This document shows, piece after piece, positions 49,731-63,367 of a stretch of DNA of 64,000 nucleotides. Origin of the DNA: Eudromia elegans (lineage: Eukaryota; Chordata; Aves; Tinamiformes; Tinamidae). Both the position numbers and the translations under genes were made by a program. Every line of letters starts with the position of its first letter. Positions within the stretch are counted from its first letter, which is position 1. The notes beneath the pieces are model-generated. The model made no database searches and was not told the origin of the DNA. It saw only the letters and a program-made list of their open reading frames with translations. The DNA lies in NCBI GenBank assembly GCA_003342815.1, contig PTEX01000196.1:659196-723195 (forward strand), read 5' to 3'.

Positions 49731-52628
49731 GCTCCTTAAATTAAGAGAAAATTGCACAAAAAGAGCTAAATACACCAATAATGTATTTAATCACTAACAC
49801 ATTACTGTGATCCAAAACACACAAGATAATTTTAGCTGCATAATGTCTATTCCATATGCAGTTTGGCAAGGGAATGTCAGTGTGGAAAGCTAATTGAAAG
49901 CAGGATAGGAGGTACTGCTGTCACTTGAATGGTGAGGCACTTTACCACAGAATGAATTGACATATAGTATTTTTCAGCTTTCTAAGAAGACAAGTACTTA
50001 AAATGGCAATGCTATTTCCAAGTGTAACTTAATCACTTTCTAAAGCTCCTTCTTACGTTATGGAGGGAGAAGGGGAGTGACCAGCTTTGTGCTTGGGAGT
50101 TCTGTTTGCTTAGCAAGAGCTTATGAAACCGTAGCCCAAGTCTCTGTTAGCAAAAGCCAAATGCCATTTCAGTGGTTAACCTGAACCTGTTGCCTGTCTG
50201 TATTTTTTTACTTACCTGTCTCGTAGGTAAGCATATTAAGCACTGGTTTTAAAATAAATAAATAAATGAATAAAAAAATGATATAACTCCTGAAACCTGT
50301 GAGAGCCTGCAATTCAGTAGAATGTTTGCACTGTGCTTAAAGCAAGCCACTTCCACTCACCTCTTGGGTAGGTCTTTCTGTTTACTTTAGGGCATTTCCC
50401 CTTGAGCAAATATCAGCACTTTCAGTGAAATTCCGTATGCATATCAATACATCTTTAGCTTATTTTCCTTGCTTGAGATGCTGAGGTAGGAATCTGGTTG
50501 GATATTGAAGCGAGCGCTGAATTTGAACGGCTCTTGCAAGTGAAGGTTGAAGGATTCTGCAGTTGAGGTATCCATTTAAAGTATGATTTGAGAAAAAGAA
50601 ACTTGGGCAGTTCAGCTTGTTTGACTAGTTCCCTGCCTAGTGCCATTTGGGAAGCTTTGGAGTGTCTGAGATATCACCACTGAGGCTGGTGGATCTGTTG
50701 TGGGCACCTTGGGAAGCCTGCAGACCTCTAGAGCAGCATGGGGACTGGGCGTCTCAGATGCTACTGTTTACGCCACTGAACCAAGCTCCACACCACTCAC
50801 TCTAGAGTGAATTTCTGCAGAAAAGAACAACTAACTCACTTTGGGGCATAAAATCCTTTTGTAAAACCTCTCATTTGCATGTGATATAAAATCTAAAATT
50901 AAACATACTTCCCTCATTTGTTGTGATATAATTTTGGCAATGAGCAGCACAAAAATATTTGTGTGTCATAATTAAAAAAATTACTTCATATGACATTTCA
51001 ACTTTATCTTATTTAACTTATGCATTCTTTTTTGTTATGAAGATGAGTTTTAGTTGACAGGTTGAATTGCCATGAGTTGCCATTTTTACCATGCAAAATG
51101 AGGGGTTTTTTTTACCCTGTAAATGGGAAAATTATGCTATGTATATTTTATGTATGTATTGTGCTATGTATCATGTTTGTGTTGCCTGTTATGTCGTTAC
51201 TATTGGAATAAAGATTCTGCTAGTCCAAAGATGCCAATTGGCAAAACACTTTCTAACATCAATAATGTCAGAATTTGGCCCTTCAAATGAACAGTTCATC
51301 TTTTTTGATTAGGGATAAAATAGCATTGTATTTGAGCTCCTGATTTTGTTCTAAAATATGGAAAAATATTTGTGAAAGAAAAACAAGCATATTTGTCCTC
51401 AAGTAACCCAAGAGAAGAATTGCTGAAGAAGAAGGTGCTGTTTGTACTCATACACTCTCAGCTTTCTCTCTCCACATTTAGATTTTTTTAAAGGAAAATT
51501 TAACATTCAAAAATGAAGTTCTCCTTTGACATGAGAATTAAAACTGCTTAAAGTTTATATATGATGGAAAATGCTAAAAGCTGAGAGAAGCAGTCATTCT
51601 GTTCTATTGAGGGCTAAGATGATAGGAACCGATTGACTCTTGCCTTCAGGCAAGAACTGTATTTCCAGTCCTTGGCAACTCTGTAAGAATTAGCTATTCT
51701 GCATCACAAGTAAAAGTTCAGGCTATAAACTGAAGAGTTTAAATTGTAGACTGAATTTCCTGAGACAAAAAGGATTTTAAAAAATTTGGTTTTTTAATTA
51801 CAATTCTGAAATCTTACATTTAAATGACTTGTAATACAGTAGTAACAATAGCTCCTCAAAATTCGCTGTAAATGGAGATCCCTAGCAAATAGAAAGCATA
51901 TGCCACTAAGTATCCTATTTCCCTCAAGGTGCTTCATAAAACTTAGCATATGCATGTTAAAATGTAATATAGCTGCAGTTTAGCCAAAACTGATGGCAGC
52001 AGCAGAGAAACACAGTTCCTTAGAGACCCAGTGAAAAAAAAGGAGGCAAAGTTTCTCTGTCAGCCTATAAATGGGGTAGCGTGATTGTCAGAGATTATAC
52101 AGTAGGTGACTAAGCAATTGTAAAATAAAAGTCTAGGGGCCCAATCTTGCAAAGTGTTCAAGTGCCTCAGCTCTCAGAGGCTGAAGCTACTCAGCAGCTG
52201 TTTGAGCCCTAGAGCTATATTACAAATGATAACTGATCAAAATTCTTATATATATAATTCTGTTTCTCTGTCTCCTTTGCAGCTTTGTGGCATTTCCTTT
52301 TGTCTAATCAGTTTTAATGTGCTGCAATGTATTAGGAAGATAACAAACTTTTTGAAAACTGCTGAGCTGCAAACTTTTCATTTGTTTTGTTTGTCAGAGA
52401 CTGAATTTTGTTTTACCCTTGACAAAGAAAAAAAATGCATGTTAGTGCTGAGTCTTTCAGCATGCCATGTTTAGGATGCACATATGGACAGAAAGATTCT
52501 TTCAGCTTTTTCTTTTCTCCTCTGACTATTTAATACGGGAGAAGATTTATGTTTTGTCTAAGATGTAGTTTTTCTAATAACTTTTGACTGGTGATTAAAA
52601 AAATGATACTTAATCAAATAGTGAGTAT
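49731..52628. other. Non-coding stretch
   Basis: No gene recognised. A 27-base - strand decoy exon at 50,216-50,242 has an ideal donor (CAG/GTAAGTA) but a poor A-rich acceptor. At about 52,137-52,215 there is a faint resemblance to an old amniote repeat, too weak to name. Confidence 0.45.
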
Positions 52629-52765
52629 TTGGCGACTGAAGATACTGCCGGAGCCTAGACGATATGAACTTTGTTTGTAGAAAGGAGGATTATGTGTCTT
52701 TGGCCATTGAAGATACTACCTGAGCTAGGCAATATTAGCTTTGTAGAAAGGATGATTATGTGCAA
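52629..52765. repeat. Diverged 71-base tandem duplication
   Basis: Copy 1 (52,629-52,699) and copy 2 (52,700-52,765) share TTGG at the start, TGAAGATACT near the start, and TTGTAGAAAGGA then GATTATGTG near the end. Several substitutions and small deletions lie between. The divergence shows it is not recent. No protein or RNA product is apparent. Confidence 0.8.
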
Positions 52766-54642
52766 CTATACTTTTCATGACAGGGCTTCTGAAATAGCAG
52801 TGTTCTTCTGTCCATGGTAGGTTAATCTGTAGTAGGATCATTTGTGACCAAAATGAGGTATTAGGGAAGAGTTACAGAACCACCGTTCCACCTTTAAGTG
52901 ACACACTTCATGGAAATGGTCAAGTCTCTTTGTTTTGACACTAGTTTTTTTTCCTCAGCTCAGATTCCCTGAAAAACCTCTCAGATTTGTTCTGCCTGTT
53001 ATTTAAATCCATGGATAGGTGGTCCTTTACTGTGTCTTAGGCCAGACTTTTTCTTTGCTGTATAACCTCAGTTAAATCAGAAGCAACAAGTATCATGAGG
53101 CCATAAACCTTCAAAACTTCAGTAGTCACCTCAGAAAATGTATGGAAGTCTTTGTAAGTCAACACTGTATTTATTCTATACAACATATCATGGAACGTGA
53201 GGAGTCTACGATGCAGGCTTTATCGTCTTTTTTTGTGGGGGGTAAAATCAGATCTTTAATAGTGCTTCAAATCATGTAGTAGCCAAAGTCATCTATGAAG
53301 AGTACAAGAAATGAAAAAAGAATTCATTATTGTATCACTTCTGTCATTCTATCGCCTGAAAATTCAATCACTGGAGCATATGCTTAGCTGTTTCTACTCT
53401 GTTCATTATGGGTCACATCATCCATTGCTAAAAGGTGAAAGAACCTGCCCAGATTTATAGCAGCTGTGGATAGATCTTAATTTTTTTTTCATACTTCAGG
53501 GCTTTTGTCTGCCTCAGCATATCATTGCATTCCAAATTATGGTTAACTGCTTTTTCCCTGTCTGCGATACTTTTGCATGCATGCATGCATGTCTGTTTCT
53601 GCCACTTGATTTTCTGGAAAGCCTTGTTTCTGATCTGTCATCGTAGATCATCTTGCTTCCTAAAGCTAAGGCTCCTTTGTAGCTTTACTGAATAACACCC
53701 TTTCGTTCCACTTTGGTGTAGTTATGCATTTTTCAAAGTGGACCAATCTGCATCTGTAATATCAAGTGTGTCATTGTTCTATTTCACTTTCTTCGACATC
53801 TCTAGAATTCAAACAGATCAAATGAAAAATCCACAAGCATTATTTTGGTGTCTTTACATTGAAATTTGGATTTTCTGAATATTTGTATTGATATGATTAA
53901 CTCCATCTCGTCTTTAGAATACCGATATCTCCTCTTCATTTAGAAATATTAATTTACATTAGAAGTACTTTGAATGAACATTTGTGTTTATGTGATTTAA
54001 TTTTTATTTGCTTATATTTTCATCTAGTTTATATATAGGTAGATAAACAGTTCTAAAAGGCCAGTTTCTGAGGTACAGGTGTGTCCACATGTTGAGTAAG
54101 ATGATGTGTCTCTCTTATTTGGCTAATTATTTGGCTATAGATATCTTGCTACACCAGTAATCCCACTGATTTCAAAATCAGTGAAGACCTTTTTTTGTGT
54201 AAGGCAAGAGAGGGAGAAAACAGAATTTGTTTGTTTATCTCTAAAAACTGATGTTCTCCAGTATGGAGTAGGAGCATGTTATTTTAACTGTATGCAGCTC
54301 TTCACATTGATTAGTCTAAATTGGATAACTTCCCTCTAATTGGGAAGATGAATGAATATTTATTTTTCATGTTACCTAACATCCTGAGACTTTTGTGTCC
54401 AAAGGTAGAATAGTTGTATTTACAAGTAATTATTGCAAGTAAAGTAAGTATTACACTAAATTACAAGTACTTTCAACTGTAATAACAGCTTCTTTCCATC
54501 TCAGGCAATGTATATGAGACAATCATTTATTTTCTTTTGTTTTTCAAGGGTGAAACAGTTTACAAAGTCAATGTTAAAAATAACGACGCAATAATTTCTG
54601 TATTATGGTCTTCCTGCTTTAACAACCTGAGTCTGCACTTAC
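52766..54642. other. Non-coding stretch
   Basis: AT-rich; nothing recognised apart from the short GCAT repeat at 53,575-53,592. Confidence 0.55.
53575..53592. repeat. (GCAT)n self-complementary microsatellite
   Basis: TGCATGCATGCATGCATG is four and a half units of a repeat that is its own reverse complement. Simple sequence, possibly cruciform-forming. Confidence 0.9.
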
Positions 54643-54696
54643 CATGACTTTGACTTTGTAGTTAGTGACTCCAGACTTTACTTTTAATCTATAATT
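54643..54696 (-). CDS. Candidate 54-base exon of an unknown gene
   Basis: On the - strand, the acceptor TATTATTCTTTGACCTACAG is followed by 54 bases and the donor ATG/GTAAGTGC. The length is a multiple of three, and phase 0 is open across all 18 codons (NYRLKVKSGVTNYKVKVM), while both other frames stop early. The alternating hydrophobic/basic pattern resembles a beta-strand pair, but no family is recognised. A symmetric 0-0 exon could be an alternative cassette. Nothing nearby confirms it. Confidence 0.3.
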
Positions 54697-56289
54697 CTGT
54701 AGGTCAAAGAATAATATATTGATTATAAAGACAGAAGTATATTAAACTTTTTTTAAGTTCAGCTATGCTTGGAGAGGTTCTTTTGGCACACTATTTTTCA
54801 TGTATTCTCCCCTCTTAAGGGATTTGGACTTGTAACAAAAGCGTACAATACACGGTGAAAGCAAAATTCAGCCCAGCTCAGTATGAATGAGACTTCCTTT
54901 GCACATCTATTATTTCTATTTCTTTAAGAATCAAGGAATCTCAGTTGACATTCAATTCTTCAATTTTATAACTTCAACACAATTCAGATTTAGGCAATAT
55001 GAAGCCCAATGTAATGTTGCCTGCTATATTGTACACAAAACCCATGTTACTGTATCTAACCTTTAGCACATGGACGATGCTTCCAGCTTCACCTTAAGTC
55101 CCTCTTTTTAGGAGATGAGTATTATAGTAAATCTTACATTTATTACCTATCTTTTGAATTAAAATGAACCACTCCATTTTTTTATTTCTCAAAGCATGAT
55201 GGATCACACAATTCAGAGCAATTGGCAAACATTAATAAAGAATCCAAAAAAGTAAGAGAAAGTTGCCCAAATATCCTTCACCAAAAAATCAAGATTTGGA
55301 CTGTAGCCCGCTGGCAGATCAATGGGTTCTGAAATCATCTCATGGCCCTTCTTCCATTCTCCCATGCAAATACATAGAGGCAATCTATCCATCACTGAAA
55401 TGCAGCTTGCAAGAGAAAATGCACCCATCTTCTCTGTACTAAAGAGCTCTATGCCTCTAGAAATTTCCTGCTGCTGAGCATTTTTTTTTTTCCAGGCAGA
55501 TCTCTTGTGTAGCAGCTCAGAGTATCTGTCCAGATCCAGAGAGCAGATTATAGACTAGTAAGGCAGCCCTAATCTGCAGCTTCTCTTAACCTATGCCTAG
55601 CCAGAAGCAGGAGATAAAAACAGAATATAACCAAGGGGCCTGCTTCTTGTCACGCTGCCAGATCAGGAAATCACATCCATACTACATGCTGTGCTAAGCT
55701 TAATAATTGCCATTGAGTAGGAGATGACAGGTACTGACTGATAAAGCCTGGCTCTTACTCTGTAAAAGTTAGGCTTACACAGCCAGCTTCTGTCCTCTTT
55801 CTTTCAATAAGACAATTGAGCACTAGATGGTTTTTTCTTTTAAATATCCAACAGGTTCTATATTTCAGTTTATTTTTGTTTTAATATGCTATTGTAATTT
55901 ATTCTGAAGGTACAGGAAAACACGTGCATTTGTCTGGTCCATTTACTTGTCTGTTGATGGTTCTGGTTTCTGTCCTTCTAGTTTTTCTAAGAGAGTTACT
56001 AAGATAAAACAGCAGGCTTAACAAGTCACATAGTATGGCTCAGTTAGGAGCATCTGCTGCTCTTTTTGCTCTCCTTTTTCCTTTTTTTTTTTTTTTACAT
56101 CAGCAAGGTTTCCTTTTTTCATAAATTTCTGGAGCTGTATATTCTTACTTTCCTGCCACTGTCTGTCCCCTTACCCTCCCAAGATACATGTTTTATATGT
56201 ATATTCACATTTCTCAATTTTACTCTACTTGCCTGCCTAGTCCATTGGGGTTTGCACATTTTTTTCTCATTCTTGTTTCTGTTCCGTTC

Positions 56290-56315
56290 TTTTTTTTTTT
56301 TTTTTTTTTTTTTTT
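56290..56315. repeat. Poly-T run of 26
   Basis: Uninterrupted T tract inside a wider pyrimidine-rich stretch (about 56,060-56,410). It could be the poly(A) tail of a - strand retrocopy, but no retrocopy body is seen beside it. Confidence 0.9.
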
Positions 56316-58109
56316 CTTCCCTCGGGGCGTTTCTTAGTGCCCTCCTTATCCTCTGTGTGCCTACTACAATGCCCTACAATTCTGCATTATTTTTTCTCTT
56401 TCTTTGTTGTTAACAGTATTTGGAGTGAGGAAGGGCAATTTTGTTGTGGAAGATGAGAATTTGTGTCCCAAGATGAAGTTAGGCTAGGTATTACTTGTTA
56501 GAAATGACTAACAGAGTAACAGGTCAAGGTGGACAAACAGAGGTGGAATTTCAGTATTATTATGTTAAATCTGAATTATTAGATAGAAACATTTGAATGG
56601 AATGTAAGACCACTCAAACTCAACCAAAAGAAAAGTACTGTTATATTTGTGCATGCACACAGTGGTTTATTTTGGTGGCTGAATAATGGTGACAAATAAA
56701 ATTACTAAAGCTAGGGACCAAAACCTTAGCCAATATAACAAAGAGATAAGTTAAACTGAGAGTCTTGTGGTTAAAATAACAGCGCAATTCACTCTCTGGA
56801 AGTCAGGAAGGCCAAATTTCTTTTATGTACTACCATTCTCTAAAAACATGTGGTTACCTTGGTGTGCTTCTAGTTGCCTACCTTAGCAAAATAGTGGCAT
56901 TAGATGCTGACATTGACCTACAAGTTCTTTCTTTGCCTGCATTTTCTTCTACAGAAGAAAAATAAAAAGAAAAAAAAAGAAGAAAATTGATGTATAGTTC
57001 ATAAGAATTCATGACCAAGTAGGTATACTGAGAATTAAATCCTCCATTCTTATTGATTACTAGCCTGGTCTCTGTCTGCTAGGGAAACTATCACTGTAAA
57101 CACCTTATCTATGAAAATCTTTATTTCAGCTTATTATTATTGTTATCTGCTGAATTGCCAACAGTTTGCTTGGCACTATACAAGAGACTGCATACAGACA
57201 CATGCTGCCTGGAAGAACTCACAATGTAAACAAGATAAGATTTCTAACAATTCAGCACATAATTATTTCTTTTCCTTTTATATTTTCTCTTAAGCTTGGT
57301 AAACTGATATTTAATTACATAGGAATTGCCTTTGCTGTTGGTTAGAGTTGCTTAATTTATTTACCACTTCTACTTACCAAACGTCAGCTCAAGCAAGCTG
57401 TCACGCGTTTGTGGGTTATAGATGACAGAAACCTCTCTTCTGTAGCATTCTTTGCAAGTCCTTACATTGGTTTTGGAGTAATATTTTGGAATTTGCTTAT
57501 CGATCTTGCTTTCCTGCCTCTCTTGATAAGATTATGAAAGGCAAACCATCAGTGGATTTTCTTTTGCACAAAGCACTGCAGACTAGGCCATTGCCCTCTT
57601 CTTTTTTCAAGCAGGATCCAGAAACAACATAGTTTTCCTCTTCCCTTTGATTTTATTTCTGCTTTCTCAGGCCTCAATTTTTCTCCTCTTTTCTGGTGGT
57701 TAGAACTGGTTAGATTATTTTTTTCCTTGCTATAGCACCAGACATTCGCTTGTTGTTGGGTAGAGGACACTGCACCCATAGCAGGTATGAGAGAGGTTAC
57801 CTCCTATTCCAAAATCCACCCGCGTCTGAGTTTGCACAGTCATTTTAAAGGCTGTTTCACACCGGCAGTTCTTTTTGTTCTCTCTCCATTTCTGTTACCC
57901 TGGTGATTTTTTTTTGTTGTGTTATGTAGTAGTGCATGGAAATGTCATCTTTAACGAAGTCGAATTCCAAGCAGGGATGGGAAGAAATGGATCATAAGCC
58001 AAGTGCAAGCAGAAGTTATTACTACCCAAGCACTTAAAGAAACATATGAAATTAATTCAGATAAAAGACCTATAAAGTGTATGTGATTTTCCTGCACGTA
58101 AGAGTAGCA

Positions 58110-58168
58110 AGTTCTAATACTTGAACTGCTAGTTCTAATACTTGAACTGCTAGTTCTAATACTTGAAC
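58110..58168. repeat. 21-base minisatellite, 2.8 copies
   Basis: A 21-base unit (starting AGTTCTAATACTTGAAC, ending TGCT) occurs at 58,110-58,130 and 58,131-58,151, and as a partial copy at 58,152-58,168, with no mismatch. On the - strand it falls inside a 103-codon open frame, giving a 7-residue repeat VQVLELA. That frame has no other support. Confidence 0.95.
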
Positions 58169-61100
58169 ACTATACTGGCGATACCAGAAATGGAATAAGA
58201 ATAAAACAAAACAAAAAAGTAGAGTTGTAGGATTCAGAATCTCAAGAACTGTTATGAAGATTTTTTTTTCTTTTGTTGTTTTCCAGGAATTCTTTTTTGT
58301 GTGTGCATGTATATTTTTAATATTTTTGTGAAAACTCCTGTCTGCAAGGAGTGGCCCTTTCCATAGCCCCAGAGGAAACATTTTCTAAAAAGAGATTTCA
58401 GAGGAAAATAAAATTAAGTATCAAAACAGTTTAAATCTGTTAGATGGAAAAATGCTAGCTGGCATGAATCGTTTTATACATAAATAGGCAGGCATCTGGA
58501 AGCAGGTCCACCATTAACAGTTGGTACAAACTGGTATCCCATAATATGTTAGAGTATTTGTTCCTTTGAAGTACAGATAGGATAGGAAGTTACTGGTGAC
58601 TGGAATTGCCCTAACAGAGACCCTAAATAGAGACTTCCAAGCCTTGAGGTTATAATCACTCTGTCTGTCTAGATCTGCATTTTTTACCAAAAATTTAAGT
58701 AAAGATGCTGATCACATGTGAACTGCTCTGCAACTGAATAACTCAGCACTTCTGAAAATGAGGCAGTATATTTAGATGCTTTAAGTCTGTATTTGAGGAA
58801 TCTACTCTTAGGTTCCAAGCTTCATATTTCTGACAGTGAAGACTGCAAGATCTGCAATGTGATTAGGTTATACAGTGAACTTGGTGTATTAAAAAAGGAA
58901 AAATGCTTGCTTAAGTAAAATTGCTATCTAAACATAGCTATCTTTAGTTCATTAGGCAGCCAACACATTATTATTTTAACAGAGGGAAGACTGGTTGGAG
59001 CCTTCTATGTACAAATACATAACGAAGGGATTAGTAGACTTAACCTATGGTTCAGAGTAGGACATGCTTTGGATTAGGTGCAGGAGATCTTAGATTCTCT
59101 AGTAAAAAGTATTTGAGGACAAACGTATTTAGTTTGTTGTATGTTAATTTTAATTGTGTTTTAGCTGGAAGAGACTGCCCTGACTATGCATTCCTAGTGA
59201 GGCTAATATATCCCATGATCCAAATCTTTCCGTTTGTGCCAACTACACAGGGCATTATCATTTGAGACAATCAGGAAATCTGAGAATCATTTTGTGGGTT
59301 ATCGTGCCTTGTTGCTAAGGAAAAGCTCTGAAAGGGTCTAGAGCTAGAAGTCTAGATGGGCAGGAGTCAGGAGAGGACACAGGTTCATCCCCAGCTTTTT
59401 CTCCCTATTCTTGAAGACAGCATGGAGAATCTTTCTCAAATACTGTTGCAGTATGTCCCAGGGATAGCCATGCAAAGAACAATTCAGTTAGAACTGACCT
59501 TTACTGTAAATAACCTGTACTTACATTAGCTCAGATGCTAATGAAAGGCACCCTTTGGTGGACTAGGACTTGTCACAGCCTAGTAACAGGAGAGAGGAAA
59601 GAGAACATGCAAGGTTTTGTCTGTTTGATTGATTTTTGTAATTGCTTTCCTTCTGAAAAAAATGATAGTTTTTTTTGGGACTCTAAGTGTTTTGGTATCC
59701 AAGGTACAAACAAAGTAAGAATAGCAAGAATTTGAATATAGCAAATTAGGACCTTGTAACTAGGAGCTGAGGTTTCCACTTGGATATTGGTGCCTTCTCA
59801 TCTCATATTGGTCTCAAGAAGAATTGCTACTACCTTCCTGACCTGAGGGCCACTGAATGGTTAAAGCAAGTGTCAATGTCAAACTTATTATTGATGACAC
59901 TAGATTTCTTCAATTCTCTTATTTTGAATGATTTCTCCCCTTTTTTTTCATAATTTTTCCTTTTTAATTACAAAGTTCAATATGGGCTTAGTTGCTGTGT
60001 GTTCTGTGGACAAAGAGTTCTTGAACTACCTCTGCAGATAGGAAGTGACTTTTTCTTGTCTCGGAAAGCTTGCACTGAACAGCTGAATACATGGAGGGAC
60101 ACACAACTACCCTGAGGAGACCTATTAACTGGCAGGCAATATATTCAATAAGAGAAGAAACCTTTCCAAGTCTTTCTCAGATTATGAAGAAAATAAATTT
60201 CTTAATACTCAGACATTGAAAGAAAAATATTACAGCGTATATGTAAAGTATCAAATTAAGTCCTTTCTTTCAGAATGAGGTGCTAACGTGAAAACTAATT
60301 AAGAATCACATTTTTAAAGGATTACTCCTGCCTAACAAATATTTCTTTACAATATGTTAAATAAAAATACTGTGTTTTAAAATATGCAATAGTATATATT
60401 TGGCAGCATAATTATGTCAATTTATACAGTTCTTTATTTAGGTCCTTGAAAACAAATGTTAATAACACAAAACACACGCAGAGGTGACATTAACTGTCAC
60501 TGGAGATGCCTCTACGGAGCAGAGTAACAATGAAGTGAACTGGCACAAAGACAGAACCTCTGGGATTCCATTTCTTCTTTTCTCAGAATATAGTTTAGGC
60601 AATGGATTTCCTTTTACAGGTCTGGCAATCTGGTATCGTTCATGTACCTTGCTTCATTTAGAGTGAAAGAGAGGGAAGCATGAGGCTGAGGGAGAAAAAA
60701 CAGAATTAAAAATGTCTGCCAGATGCAGTCTATGAGCTGTTCATCCCTGTCCTGTTCCCTGTCAGTTCTTTCTTGATCCTACATCTATTTTGACTTCCAT
60801 TCTTTTTTTAATGTTGTAGTATGTGGGCTGCACCTGCAATTATTTTTTAGCATTTAGAGGTGTGTTTGTGTGCATGCTTTGTGGCTGCAAACTGGAAGCA
60901 AGTTTGGAAAATGTAGCTGTAAATGTCTGATTGATAACATTAAGGGAAATATTGCCAGATGGCCTTTAGAATTGGTTATCGTGAGACTAAAATGAGGACT
61001 GTTGTTCTCTCTCCTTCTCTCTCCTTCTGCTTTTATTTAAAATGAATAATAAGTCTTCAAAGTGAATTTTATTCCAAAATAAACCACCCTAGGATTAATT

Positions 61101-63367
61101 CAGCTAAACAGTTCAGAGACTAAAATAAATAGGACAGTCAGCTTCCTGGCTATAATCAGCTACCACATGGCACTTCATGTTATGCTACCTCATGCTCTGT
61201 TATATGATTACACTTCTATTATTTCTTTCTCTTTAATATTAATCTTAATAAATGCATGTTGATGAAAATTTGTTCAAATGGACAATGTGAGCAACTAAAG
61301 CCCTTTTAAACTACTGTTGGATAGCAACAAGGCATACAAACCTTGATGACCCTCTGAAGTAACTCTTCTATAGTATTTCTCATATGTAGGAATGTAAGGG
61401 CTTGACAAAGAAGCTTTGCACTTCATAGATGAGGGAACAGGAGACAGCCTTATTACTTCAGCATGCTCTAAGAAAAATCTTTCTTTGTACATAAAAAGCC
61501 TGGAAGTATTTCAGAAAAGTCAATGAATCTAGGATATGAAAAAATATGCTTTTTAGTGATGAAGCTAAAGCTGACTCCCTGTGGTTTATCCAAAAAGAAG
61601 TGACTCAAAACAGAAGATGTTCCATGATTACAGTTGAGGAAATATCTGTGCATTAAAGATTTCTGATGGCAAATAGCATTTTACCATAAAAAGACATAAC
61701 AAGATCAGAGTTTGGAGATGCATTCAGATGAAAAATGGTGTGTCAGTTTTAGGCAGTGTGAGTAAATTAACCATGGGAATAGCAAGCCTAGACTGCATAT
61801 CTTTCTAAAAAAGATACCATTTGCCCGCTTATTCAAACACAAACTGGAGAAATGAGGAAGGATATACTGCAAGCAAGGCAGAAAACCCTAATCGCCTTTC
61901 AGATTAAAAAATTAAACAGCGTTCCCTCCTGTATAGCCATTGTCTTCAACATAATCTCTAAATCTCTAAATGATTAATTAGTATATTATCTGCAGTAAAT
62001 TATGGTCAGGTGAGAAAATAATGCCCAGCATGTCATATTTCTATCCTGAAAGGGCCAGAGTGAAGGCTTTGTGAGTTTCCATTACAAGTCGAAGCTGGAT
62101 CTTTCACAGGAGATAGAGGATGCAAATACATGACATCCATCAGATATGAAACATAATGAAGAGTTATCTTTCAAAGACGAGGCAAAGACTTATTTTTCAA
62201 AATATGCATTTTTTTCCTTCCCTTTCTCAGTGTTTTGAGCATTAGATGACTTATCCTACAGTGACTCTGCTTTTCTTCGTATGCATCCAGTGAAATGGTA
62301 TTCAATTTGTGTCAAAGTATTGAGCCAATGGTTTGCACTGCAAGGTTAAGGGTTGGTTCCTGGGCTCTCTAAACCCTGTCCTGGCCAACAAGCTGTACTT
62401 AAGCTTTAGAGAGAAACTGCTGTGCTTTAGAAGTAGCTTCAGATAACTGCTTCCAAATCCCATGCAAACAGAGGTCTTCCCACCTGCCAGCTGGACTTTC
62501 TTTGCCTTTGCCGGACCACTTTGTTGTACAAAGGTCTGCAGTATTGGGTAGCAAGTCTGGGAGCCTCCTAGTAAAGGTTCTATAAGTGGTAGATTGGGTG
62601 AGAAACATGGCTTTGCCCATGGCTTAGCATGTGCCAGATGCATGATCATTGCCGTCTGTGCAAGAAGAGACCCCGCAAGGCTGCAGAAGGCATGAGGCAG
62701 GTCTGACGGACATAGTGTTTTGTATGAGTTTGGGTTGGTTTGCTGACACTAGGATTTTCTCAGCCATTCTGACTCTGGGAACTGTATTATTTTAAAGGGT
62801 TATTTTAAATGTTATGAGTAAGGCTAAAGAACACTTTTTTTTTTTTTTTTTCCATGTGCTGGGCTACCTTAATAGATATAAACTAGAAGAGCTGATTATG
62901 CCTATAACAGAAGAGAGATAAAATTTTTGGTCACAGACTTGTCTTTTCCAAATTCCAGTTTTACAAAGGAAATTTTAGCATCAGGGAACTGAATAGAATG
63001 AGAACATGAGCAGTATGAAACGAGTAAAATCTAATAAGTGTAATCTGGCAAATGAAGGACACTGGGAACTTCAGCAACTTGTCAAGATAGGAAAGGAAGG
63101 AATACTGGAAGGGAAAGGAAAATAAAAAGAGAAGGCAAGGTGGAAAGGTTGGAGTCCGACACCAGGGCAAAGGCTGCAGGGAGTCAACAACTAAGGAAAT
63201 AGGAGAGCAGATTTCCATGCATTTTTTTTAAATTTAATTTTATTTTTTTCACTTTCACAGATTTCCCATTTTTGCACCCTCTTCAGCTCAGTACCAATTA
63301 AATAAACTGTATTTTTTTTTAGTGCCATCTATTTCAGGAATGGAAAAATACTTGATAGCTATTAATT

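Larger units (their letters stand above)
54697..63367. other. Long non-coding stretch
   Basis: No gene recognised. Holds a run of 26 T at 56,290-56,315, the minisatellite at 58,110-58,168, and a possible + strand decoy exon at 55,496-55,557 (strong acceptor, moderate donor). A 73-codon - strand frame at 62,399-62,620 with a good start context is described in the findings. At about 58,735-58,800 there is a faint match to an unnamed old amniote repeat. Confidence 0.45.

Noticed and set aside
50216..50242. 27-base - strand microexon candidate with ideal donor CAG/GTAAGTA
   Set aside because: The acceptor is AT-rich and ends AAAACCAG with no real pyrimidine tract.
52137..52215. Faint similarity to an old amniote interspersed repeat (also at 58,735-58,800 and 54,150-54,200)
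   Set aside because: I could not name the family or see a continuous match by eye. RepeatMasker would decide.
55496..55557. 62-base + strand exon candidate after a strong poly-T acceptor
   Set aside because: The donor is moderate (CTA/GTAAGG) and there is no supporting context.
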